From positions 1 to 13,927 of the forward strand of contig NZWU01000001.1 of assembly GCA_002701705.1 (NCBI GenBank): a stretch of 13,927 nt of DNA. Direction: 5' to 3'. Shown here one piece after another: positions 6,203-13,436 of this stretch (position 1 is its first letter; every line of letters starts with the position of its first letter). Under the pieces are notes generated by a model. The model was not told the DNA's origin. It did not search any database and saw nothing but the letters and a program-made list of their open reading frames with translations. The position numbers and the translations under genes are program-made. The DNA is from Gammaproteobacteria bacterium. Its GTDB lineage: Bacteria > Pseudomonadota > Gammaproteobacteria > GCA-002705445 > GCA-002716945.

Positions 6203-8482
6203 GTGAATAAATTGTCTAAATTATTACTCTATTCGGTTTTTCATGGAAATCTAAATTATTCGTCTATTCCAGAAGAATCATTTCATGAAATAATTGATTC
6301 CTGCTACTGGCCAATTTTAGATGCAATAAAAGATTTTAATTTTAAGCCTGGAATTGAATTTCCCGTAAATACATTAAATAAAATCCAAAAAATTGATCCG
6401 CTTTTCATTGAAGAATTGAATAAATTAATTATGGAAAAAAAATGCGAATTTGTTTTTTCTGGAAAAGAACAAATTGTATCACCGCTCGTCCCCAAGGAAA
6501 TCAATGAGAGAAATTTAAATGAAGGAATTAAAGAAATCAAAAGGTTTTTCCCAAAAAGACAGCAGATAGCCTATGTTCATGAACAAATTTTTAGTAATGG
6601 TTTAATTCCAATATATCTTAAATCAAAATTCAAAAATCTTATGATAATTTATGAAACAGCTTTACATACAAACAATTTAAATAAACAACAGAATTTTTCC
6701 CCAACAAAGATAAAATCAAACCAAGGGGAACTAAATATAATTTGGAATAGCCGCTATGCTTATCAAAAATTTCAAAAATACGTAACTGGACAAACCAAAA
6801 AGCATGAATATCTTGATTTTATACTAGGAAATAAAAAATTGGAAGATTCATGTTTTCCATTTTATGGCTCTGATATGGAGATTTTTAGCTACAAAAACAC
6901 TGTTTTGGGATTAAACGGTAATCGCCATAAAGTAAAAAGATTTTATGATATTCTTGAAGAAATACAAAAACATGATGAATTAGATTTCATTTTGCCCTCA
7001 GATCTAATGAATTTATTTCCTACATCAAAAGCAATCAAAGTCTGTTCTGCGAAATATCCCATATTAGGAAAAAAAGAAGAATCAGTTGTTACTCGTTGGG
7101 CTGTGTGTGGAAGAGATAATAGCAAAAATAATTCTCTTTGCTATCAGGCTTTTAAAAAAATTAAAATATTAAACTGCATTAAACCTGAATCCTCGAACAG
7201 AAAAAATCATTATCTCTCAAAACTTGTTGATTGTTGGGGAAGTGATTATAGAACTCACACTGAAGAGGGAAAATTTCAAAATTTTACTAAAAATATTCAT
7301 ACGTTAAATCATGAGTTAGATAAAAAAATTGAAAATTCATTTTTAAATTCATCAGAAAATACAAAATCAGATTTAGTTATTTATAACCCAAATTCTTCTA
7401 ACTGGAAAAAAATTCCTATAGAAATTAAATTGTACTTTAAACCAGGATTTATGGCAAATAACTTTGAAGTCTATAATAATGGGAAAAAAATTCAGTCACA
7501 ACTAGAAGATATTAAATTTTTCAAAAATGGGTATATTAGAAGTGCGATGCTGGTTTTTACTCCATCAATCCCAAAAAGATCACAAATTGATATTACATTA
7601 AGAGAATCTGATAACAAGCCTAACTCTGAAACTAAATTAAAGAATTTGATTAAAACGAAAAGTGTAGAGATATTACTGGGAAAAACTGGTGGTTCTATTG
7701 AAAATATAGCATTTCCCACCATTACAGGTAAGCCTATGATTAATTCCACAAAATATTCTAGGCATAAAAACCCGAGTCAAGCGAATTTACTTTCAGGCCA
7801 AATTTTTACAGTAAATAGAGATGGAAACAAATTTGATGATTTGATTGAGACGGAAATTATTTCAGAAGGTGAGAATCTACCCATACGTAAAAAATTTTCA
7901 TGTAGTTTAGAATTACCATTTGGTGACCTAACAAAAATTTTTTACGTGTATGAAAACATACCACGAATTGATCTAAGATATATTTTTAATTTTAAAGATT
8001 ATAGGCCCGGAATTTTTAGAATTAATCTTATGAATTTGAATTCGAATGGTTTTCAAACTGATTCATTTTCCTACTCTACTAATAATGGAGGTAATCTAGA
8101 ATTATTCTCATTAAAAGAATCAGTATCACATGATAAACCAACAAATTCTAAGATAAGCACTACGTGTTGCCTTGGTTCTACTAACTGCTTCCTTGATGTT
8201 GGTGACAAAAATTATGGTGTGACAATTTATTCTAATAATGCAGAATGTTATTCAGTACCCATGATTAATTTTAAAAAATCGAATAAAATACCGCTTCATA
8301 TAGTCTACAGTATGTGTGAACTGGATGATACTACACTTACATGGTGGAAAGGTAAAAAGGAAATTTCGTTTAGTATTCTTGGAAGAAAAGACAGTTTAAT
8401 CCAAACAAAAGGACTTTGCGAATCTCTGTTTTTGGGATTGATTAGCAAATCCAACAATCCTAATATCACAGTAAAAAATTGA
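6203..8482 (+). CDS. GH57-like glycoside hydrolase/transglycosylase
   Basis: This 759-residue protein is built like clan GH38/GH57 enzymes, with an N-terminal catalytic barrel (about 8-345) and C-terminal beta-sandwich domains (about 385-745). H14 in FHGNLNYSSIPE matches GH57 motif 1 and SGKEQ (86-90) matches motif 2. AYVHEQIFSNGL (123-134) places E127 as candidate nucleophile. FYGSDMEIFSY (220-230) places D224 as candidate acid/base, matching the D-x-E-x-F of known members. The 97-residue spacing is close to the E123/D214 pair of Thermococcus 4-alpha-glucanotransferase. WGSDYRTHTEEGKF (345-358) follows the barrel. No signal peptide or membrane segment is seen, so it should act in the cytoplasm, unlike a secreted scavenging enzyme. 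The start is GTG 6203 or TTG 6212. It lies 7 bp before the epimerase gene. The substrate is unknown; trimming or rearranging an alpha-linked glycan intermediate is one possibility. Confidence 0.6.
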   Translation: MNKLSKLLLYSVFHGNLNYSSIPEESFHEIIDSCYWPILDAIKDFNFKPGIEFPVNTLNKIQKIDPLFIEELNKLIMEKKCEFVFSGKEQIVSPLVPKEINERNLNEGIKEIKRFFPKRQQIAYVHEQIFSNGLIPIYLKSKFKNLMIIYETALHTNNLNKQQNFSPTKIKSNQGELNIIWNSRYAYQKFQKYVTGQTKKHEYLDFILGNKKLEDSCFPFYGSDMEIFSYKNTVLGLNGNRHKVKRFYDILEEIQKHDELDFILPSDLMNLFPTSKAIKVCSAKYPILGKKEESVVTRWAVCGRDNSKNNSLCYQAFKKIKILNCIKPESSNRKNHYLSKLVDCWGSDYRTHTEEGKFQNFTKNIHTLNHELDKKIENSFLNSSENTKSDLVIYNPNSSNWKKIPIEIKLYFKPGFMANNFEVYNNGKKIQSQLEDIKFFKNGYIRSAMLVFTPSIPKRSQIDITLRESDNKPNSETKLKNLIKTKSVEILLGKTGGSIENIAFPTITGKPMINSTKYSRHKNPSQANLLSGQIFTVNRDGNKFDDLIETEIISEGENLPIRKKFSCSLELPFGDLTKIFYVYENIPRIDLRYIFNFKDYRPGIFRINLMNLNSNGFQTDSFSYSTNNGGNLELFSLKESVSHDKPTNSKISTTCCLGSTNCFLDVGDKNYGVTIYSNNAECYSVPMINFKKSNKIPLHIVYSMCELDDTTLTWWKGKKEISFSILGRKDSLIQTKGLCESLFLGLISKSNNPNITVKN

Positions 8483-8489
8483 ATTTTTT

Positions 8490-9461
8490 ATGAAAACAGC
8501 TCTAGTTACAGGTGCAGCGGGATTTATTGGATCATCGATAGCTGAAAAACTTTTGAAAGATGGATTTAGGGTAATAGGAATTGATAGTTTTACAAATTTC
8601 TATTCAAAAAAAATTAAACAAAAAAATCTTGAATTTTGTAAAAAAAATAAAAATTTTTCTCTGATACAAAAAGAAATTCAAAAAATTGATTTTATTCCGC
8701 TTTTTAAAAAAACCGATTATCTTTTTCATATGGCAGCACAGCCAGGAGTACGAACAAGCTGGGGAAATAATTTTGAAAAATATTCGATAAACAATATTCT
8801 AGTTACACAGAGATTATTGGAACAAGCTAAAATATCAAAATCTTTGAAAAAAATAGTTATTGCGTCATCTTCATCAGTCTATGGAAACCAAAATGGTAAA
8901 ATGAATGAGGATAAAACAAAAACTAAACCAGTTTCGCCATATGGTGTTAGTAAGCTTGCTGCAGAGCATTTAGTTAAGGCATATGTAGAAAATTTTAATT
9001 TGCCAGTAATTATGTTACGATATTTTACTGTATACGGTCCGAAACAAAGACCTGATATGGCAATTATGAAATTCGTTATAAAATCAATTCTAAAGAGGCC
9101 AATTACAATTTATGGTGATGGGACTCAAAAAAGAGATTTTACATTCATTGATGATATAGTTAATGCAACGATTTCTTCAATAAATGTTAGTAAGCCTGGT
9201 GAAATTATCAATATTGGTGGTGGTGAAGTGATTTCAATTAGGAAGGTTATCTCAATTCTAGAAAATATTTCTGAATACAAGCCCAAAATTTTGTATAAAC
9301 CATTCTCCAATGGAGATGTTTTACGTACTGAGGCAGATATTAGTAAGGCAAAAAAACTTCTCGGGTTTAAACCAAAAACTTCGTTGAGAGATGGACTATA
9401 TCTAGAATATGAATATGTACAAAGAAATAAAAATTTGTACAAACTTTCAAGAAAATTGTAA
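8490..9461 (+). CDS. NAD-dependent sugar epimerase, probably UDP-glucuronate/UDP-glucose 4-epimerase type
   Basis: This is a 323-residue extended SDR. The GAAGFIG Rossmann loop is at 8-14 and D32 ends beta-2, indicating NAD. The AAQPGVRTSWG segment at 82-92 is a hallmark of UDP-glucuronate 4-epimerase (GAE) and related GalE-like enzymes. The active site has IASSSSVYG (124-132; catalytic serine about 127) and YGVSK (Y151, K155). LRYFTVYGPKQRPDMA (176-191), YGDGTQKRDFTFIDD (208-222) and NIGGGEVIS (241-249) complete the sugar-nucleotide epimerase signature. All catalytic residues are intact and the length is normal. Seven bases separate it from the GH57-like gene, so the two are surely co-transcribed. 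With the dehydrogenase upstream, a UDP-Glc to UDP-GlcA to UDP-GalA route is the simplest reading. A plain GalE, or a decarboxylase-type activity, cannot be excluded. Confidence 0.85.
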   Translation: MKTALVTGAAGFIGSSIAEKLLKDGFRVIGIDSFTNFYSKKIKQKNLEFCKKNKNFSLIQKEIQKIDFIPLFKKTDYLFHMAAQPGVRTSWGNNFEKYSINNILVTQRLLEQAKISKSLKKIVIASSSSVYGNQNGKMNEDKTKTKPVSPYGVSKLAAEHLVKAYVENFNLPVIMLRYFTVYGPKQRPDMAIMKFVIKSILKRPITIYGDGTQKRDFTFIDDIVNATISSINVSKPGEIINIGGGEVISIRKVISILENISEYKPKILYKPFSNGDVLRTEADISKAKKLLGFKPKTSLRDGLYLEYEYVQRNKNLYKLSRKL

Positions 9462-9492
9462 GAAAAATTCTATTATTAATAGTTAGAAAATA

Positions 9493-9515
9493 AACCTGAA
9501 TAAAATTTTTAGGTT
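9493..9515. terminator. Hairpin in the convergent gap, possible bidirectional terminator
   Basis: In the 76-bp gap between the convergent epimerase and GT2 genes, AACCTGAA at 9493-9500 can pair with TTTAGGTT at 9508-9515 (8 bp including one G-T pair, 7-nt loop). A run read as TTATTTTTTAAC on the minus strand lies between this hairpin and the GT2 stop. T-tracts are the main archaeal termination signal; the hairpin itself may be incidental. Confidence 0.3.
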
Positions 9516-9537
9516 GTTAAAAAATAATTTTGTGGTA

Positions 9538-10353
9538 TTACTTTGTAGCCTTTTTATGAAATGATATTAGATTAAATAGAATACGTGCCTTTAATGAATT
9601 TCTTTTTTGTGGATATACTTGCTTCCCATCTCTCCAAAGTAAGTGAGTTTGATACCAAATAGATAATAAATCTCTACTCATTTCCCTTACTTGCGTCATG
9701 ACACTAATTTTAGATGCATTATTATGATTCCAAATTACTGGGATTTCTTTTAAGCGTAATCCAAGAATGTATGACTTAACAATCACTTCTGAATCAAAAG
9801 CAAATCCAGTTACGTGCAGTCCCGAAAATAATTCATTAACAATCTCCCTTCTAAATAATTTAAAACCACATTGTGTATCGTACACCGGAATATTGAACAA
9901 AAATCTAAAAAATTTTGAATATAGAATAGAAAAAAGTGTTCTATAGAATGGTCTTTTGATTGGCATCAAGTTACCACGAATTAGACGCGAACCAATGATG
10001 ACATCGTAGTTTTCAATTTCTTCAAAAAATCTTTCAAACTCAGATGGATCCGTTGCCAAATCAACATCCATATATCCAACATATTTCTTTTCAGCTTTTA
10101 ATATTGCATTAGCAATTGCAGCTCCCTTACCAATTCTTTTTTTGAATGAAATTAATTTTATTATTTTACTTTTTTTCTGAAATTCTTGAACAATTTGTAC
10201 AGTATTATCAGAACTCCCATCCTCAGCAACTATTACTTCAAAATTGTATTGTTTCTGACTACAAAAATCTAATACTCTATTCAGACATTTTGTGATCCTT
10301 TTTTCTTCATTATATACTGGAATAACGATTGAAATCTCTTTCTCAGTAGACAT
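9538..10353 (-). CDS. GT2, dolichyl-phosphate glucosyl/mannosyltransferase type
   Basis: From the ATG at 10353 the protein has 271 residues and a complete GT-A domain: SIVIPVYNEEKRI (8-20), AEDGSSDNT (43-51), KRIGKGAAIANAI (72-84), the metal-binding D-V-D (96-98) in YMDVDLATDP, IIGSR (119-123), DTQCGFKLFRRE (159-170) and TGFAFDSEVI (182-191). D-T-Q-C-G-F-K-L-F is characteristic of ALG5/DPM-type enzymes, which load a sugar from UDP-Glc or GDP-Man onto dolichyl phosphate. There is no transmembrane segment; a hydrophobic patch at about 140-156 may attach it peripherally. A start five codons earlier (10368) is possible, but the TATA-like box at 10376-10383 fits 10353. It is divergent, with a very short gap, from the GT-C protein at 10410. 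That suggests it makes the lipid-phosphate sugar the GT-C enzyme uses. Donor sugar is unproven. Confidence 0.85.
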   Translation of the reverse strand: MSTEKEISIVIPVYNEEKRITKCLNRVLDFCSQKQYNFEVIVAEDGSSDNTVQIVQEFQKKSKIIKLISFKKRIGKGAAIANAILKAEKKYVGYMDVDLATDPSEFERFFEEIENYDVIIGSRLIRGNLMPIKRPFYRTLFSILYSKFFRFLFNIPVYDTQCGFKLFRREIVNELFSGLHVTGFAFDSEVIVKSYILGLRLKEIPVIWNHNNASKISVMTQVREMSRDLLSIWYQTHLLWRDGKQVYPQKRNSLKARILFNLISFHKKATK

Positions 10354-10375
10354 AAAAAAATCTAGCATATTTTTT

Positions 10376-10383
10376 CAAATAAG
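10376..10383 (-). promoter_or_regulatory. TATA-like box for the GT2 at 10353
   Basis: CTTATTTG on the minus strand is centred 26-27 bp before the ATG at 10353 and only about 12 bp before the upstream ATG at 10368. It therefore favours the shorter start and a leaderless mRNA. Confidence 0.4.
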
Positions 10384-10409
10384 ACTATTGCTACTGATAA
10401 TGAACAATT

Positions 10410-12392
10410 ATGAACCATAATACGATAGATATGCATAAATCATTCATTAATATTGTATATAAAATCAATATGAATTTTCAAAACACTGTCTTTGGAAATA
10501 AGATTACTAGCCAAAAATATCCATTATTAATTACATTAAGTTTTTTTATTATCATTTCCTGCATTGCTTTTTCGCAAAATAATTTTCTGAAAGATGGTGA
10601 TTTTATTCTTTTTACTCTAAAAGGTGAACAGATTCTTTTTGGCGATAGAGAAGGTGTAAAGCTTATGACTGCCCCAGCCATTGGTCCGGTCATATATGCT
10701 ATTGTCAATTTACTTGTCGATGATATTTTTATTACAGGAAAAATAGTTGCTCTTTTAAGTGGAACGGGCATAGTTTTTTTTTCGTATTATATAATACGGA
10801 ATATTTTTGGGCATAAAATAGCAATAGTTGGACAACTTCTTGTTGCATTTACTCCAAAAATAGATGTTTTATCCCTACAAACTGTTAATGAATTACCTGC
10901 AATATTTTTTATATTTGCATCATTATATTTTGGCACCAAAAAAGATTTAAAATTTTCAGATATTATTATTGTAGGTGCATTAATTGGTGTAGCATGTTTA
11001 TTTCGTTATCAGGCTATAATGGTACTTTTTGGATTTATGGTTTTTATGTTAATTCGTTCAAAAAAAATCCGTATTAATTTACTCCACGTTGTAGTCTTAG
11101 GAATAGTTTTTCTGATTGCTTTTAGTCCGTTATTAATTTACAACTACACAACACATGAAGTTTTAATTGATACTAGTGGAAATTATGAGTTAATTAACAA
11201 AACAAAATATCAAACTCCTGATTGGGTTGAAAAACTTAAAATTGAAGCAATGAGAGAGAGTCCAACTAATTTTTTTATAGATCCTGATTTATTTTTTAAA
11301 AATTATTTTTATAATGTTTTTTATCATAATCCTGATAAACTATTCCATTTTAATTCAATCAGTAATATATCGATTGTACCAACTGTTCCATTTCTTGGTT
11401 TTATTATATTTACTGTAGGACTAATTTACTTGTCAAAAATTAAACCAGATAAAACAACTATTATTACATTAATTAGTTCATCATCAATCACCGCAATTCT
11501 AGTATCTTTGTTAGGCGACATTGAAACTCACTTCTTCGCGATTATAATTATTCCGCTCTTAATAATAACAATGAGAAATATTAAAAAAATTGAAAAAAAT
11601 TTTTTACCATTGTTAATTATATCTGTAGTTTTTATGTTTTTTATGTCAACATATCCGCTCAGTAGTCCTAGACATTTATTGGCAATGTGGATTATATTTC
11701 CAACATTAGGTGCGGTATTTTTTGTTGAAATAATACCAAAAATATATTCAAAAATAAGAAATTCTAAAATGAATGATATTCAGCCAAAATCATATAATAA
11801 AACAATTATTGTAATAGTTCTAATAGTATTACTTGTCAACCTAGCACATTCCTATAAATCAGTTGAGAATTATCTGTATGAACAAGAACCATATTCTGGT
11901 ATAATGAATGAGGTTACTAAAACATTTGAAAGAAATGAACCACTTATTGAAAAGGGAATAGAGATTAAACAAATATCCAAAGTCTTAGGAAAGCAGCCTG
12001 GAATTGAAAATAGTTATTTGATGGCATCAAATATTTCTTGGCTTTATTATGTTGATACAAATCTTATAATAACTAATTTTCAAGATGGAGTGAAAAATGA
12101 TCCTATCGAAAAATTTCTAACCAGAGAAAATTGGTCTGATTGGGATATTTGGTATAATAGTATAAACAACTATCCAGCTGATAGACATAATAAAAACAGA
12201 GATATGCCTGATTACTTAATTTATTCCCCACAAGCTATACTTCCTTGGAAGTATGATATTGATCAAACACAATATGAAGACTTGAAAATTTTAGCTGATC
12301 CTTCAAATCCTAAAATTCCATCTAATTTTGAATTACTTTACAAATCAGATAAAAGTGGAATAGTTGTATACAAAATCAATAAAGTAAATTAA
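10410..12392 (+). CDS. Multi-pass GT-C glycosyltransferase (GT39/ArnT-like)
   Basis: This 660-residue protein has about 12-13 hydrophobic segments between residues 37 and 480: roughly 37-55, 88-106, 112-130, 136-149, 160-174, 184-199, 202-215, 225-245, 323-341, 350-368, 372-388, 398-414, 422-442 and 464-480, with some borderline. A non-membrane C-terminal region of about 180 residues follows. The first loop has KDGDFILFTLKGEQILFGD (61-79). Its acidic pair D62/D64 and spaced glycines correspond to the catalytic first extracellular loop of GT39/ArnT-type GT-C enzymes, which transfer a sugar from a polyisoprenyl-phosphate donor on the outer membrane face. A longer polar loop lies at about 246-322. 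The start is unsure: ATGs occur at 10410, 10431 and 10470, and none has a well-placed box or ribosome binding site. Divergence from the lipid-phosphate-sugar synthase next door supports a donor-acceptor partnership. Protein versus lipid/glycan acceptor is unknown. Confidence 0.75.
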   Translation: MNHNTIDMHKSFINIVYKINMNFQNTVFGNKITSQKYPLLITLSFFIIISCIAFSQNNFLKDGDFILFTLKGEQILFGDREGVKLMTAPAIGPVIYAIVNLLVDDIFITGKIVALLSGTGIVFFSYYIIRNIFGHKIAIVGQLLVAFTPKIDVLSLQTVNELPAIFFIFASLYFGTKKDLKFSDIIIVGALIGVACLFRYQAIMVLFGFMVFMLIRSKKIRINLLHVVVLGIVFLIAFSPLLIYNYTTHEVLIDTSGNYELINKTKYQTPDWVEKLKIEAMRESPTNFFIDPDLFFKNYFYNVFYHNPDKLFHFNSISNISIVPTVPFLGFIIFTVGLIYLSKIKPDKTTIITLISSSSITAILVSLLGDIETHFFAIIIIPLLIITMRNIKKIEKNFLPLLIISVVFMFFMSTYPLSSPRHLLAMWIIFPTLGAVFFVEIIPKIYSKIRNSKMNDIQPKSYNKTIIVIVLIVLLVNLAHSYKSVENYLYEQEPYSGIMNEVTKTFERNEPLIEKGIEIKQISKVLGKQPGIENSYLMASNISWLYYVDTNLIITNFQDGVKNDPIEKFLTRENWSDWDIWYNSINNYPADRHNKNRDMPDYLIYSPQAILPWKYDIDQTQYEDLKILADPSNPKIPSNFELLYKSDKSGIVVYKINKVN

Positions 12393-12403
12393 AACTATCT
12401 TGA

Positions 12404-13351
12404 TTAAAAATATTTTTTTGGAGAGTTGATGAAATAATCAAGTGTTTTTGAAACACCTTCTTTTACCGTTACGGTAGGCTTCCACCCTAACGCTCTTAAT
12501 TTAGAATTATTAGCTACAAAATTACCTACATCAACTTTTTTTGTATATGATGGTATTTGGACGTATTTTATTTTACAATTTGACATTTGCTTTAACCAAT
12601 TTCCAATCTGATAAAACCATGTTTTTTTACCCGATGAAATCCAATACAGTTCTCCCGATTTTCCACTATTCATTATTTTTTTAATTCCAGAAACTACATC
12701 TGATATGTAAATTAAATCCCTGAAAAATTTACCTTTATAGTAGATTGTTATGGTTTTACCTTTAGATGCTTCATGGATTAAATAATTTACCGCATTCTTA
12801 GTAGGGATAACTTGTTCACGTGGACCAAATGAATTTGTTATACGTAATATTATAGTATCTAGACCATAAACGTCATGATAGATCTTACAGTAATGTTCGC
12901 TTGCCAATCTATTTGCTCCATACAACGTTGTTGGCCAACAAGGTGTTTTTTCATTCACGGGGAGTTTCTCTGGTTTTCCAGTTACAATAAAAGTACTACC
13001 TAGAATGAACCTACATTTATGATTCATCTGTCGAAGCTTCTCAAGAATGAACAAAGTGGATTTAGTATTTTGATTAATATCATGAAAGGGTTTTTCAAAG
13101 GATTTTGAATGAGAGGATGTTCCAGCAAGATGTATGATTACATCTGGTTTATGCCGTTCAATTGTATCAGATAATTTAGCATAATTTGTTACATCTACTT
13201 TTTCAATTTTTATTTTGTTAGATATTTGTACAACATTAGATTTTTTAGAAAAATTTTTGGTTAATAAAATCAAATTATGCTTATCTTTAACTAATAATTC
13301 AGAAAGATGACTTCCAATAAACCCTAAACCACCGGTTATTAAGATTTTCAT
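12404..13351 (-). CDS. Extended SDR, NAD(P)-dependent nucleotide-sugar epimerase/dehydratase/reductase
   Basis: This is a 315-residue protein of the extended SDR family. GGLGFIG (7-13) forms the dinucleotide loop, HLAG at 74-77 the beta-4 motif, LGSTFIVTG (117-125) the active-site strand with T120 in the catalytic Ser/Thr position, and LRITNSFGPREQVIP (169-183) and FRDLIYISDVVSG (210-222) the sugar-nucleotide side. Two features are odd. The YxxxK motif reads Y-G-A-N-R (144-148), with arginine for the catalytic lysine. Strand beta-2 ends LLTKNFSKK instead of with an aspartate, as in NADP-preferring enzymes. The late NIG-type motif is also changed, to WISSGKKTWF. The frame is otherwise intact and shows no sign of decay. 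The gene is convergent with the GT-C gene (11-bp gap) and divergent from the FkbM gene. It is a nucleotide-sugar enzyme by family; the precise reaction cannot be assigned. Confidence 0.8.
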   Translation of the reverse strand: MKILITGGLGFIGSHLSELLVKDKHNLILLTKNFSKKSNVVQISNKIKIEKVDVTNYAKLSDTIERHKPDVIIHLAGTSSHSKSFEKPFHDINQNTKSTLFILEKLRQMNHKCRFILGSTFIVTGKPEKLPVNEKTPCWPTTLYGANRLASEHYCKIYHDVYGLDTIILRITNSFGPREQVIPTKNAVNYLIHEASKGKTITIYYKGKFFRDLIYISDVVSGIKKIMNSGKSGELYWISSGKKTWFYQIGNWLKQMSNCKIKYVQIPSYTKKVDVGNFVANNSKLRALGWKPTVTVKEGVSKTLDYFINSPKKYF

Positions 13352-13374
13352 AATAATACTCTATCTACAAGACA

Positions 13375-13382
13375 GTTAAAAA
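13375..13382 (-). promoter_or_regulatory. TATA-like box for the SDR at 13351
   Basis: TTTTTAAC on the minus strand is centred 27-28 bp upstream of the ATG at 13351, with no ribosome binding site. It resembles the box in front of the UDP-glucose dehydrogenase gene. Confidence 0.45.
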
Positions 13383-13404
13383 TACTATTCAGAAATGTTC
13401 TGTA

Positions 13405-13412
13405 AAATATTT
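13405..13412 (+). promoter_or_regulatory. Possible TATA-like box for the FkbM methyltransferase
   Basis: AAATATTT is centred 28-29 bp before the ATG at 13437, inside the 85-bp divergent gap. It is weaker than the other boxes but correctly placed for a leaderless transcript. Confidence 0.3.
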
Positions 13413-13436
13413 GTAGTCAGAAAATATTGAGAATGT

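Noticed and set aside
9125..9442. Minus-strand open frame of 105 codons
   Set aside because: It is a shadow of the epimerase gene, whose sugar-nucleotide motifs are in the plus frame.
12404..13351. Calling the SDR a canonical RmlD or GalE
   Set aside because: The Rossmann loop and length do not fit RmlD, and the YxxxR site and basic cofactor loop do not fit GalE, so only a family-level name is justified.
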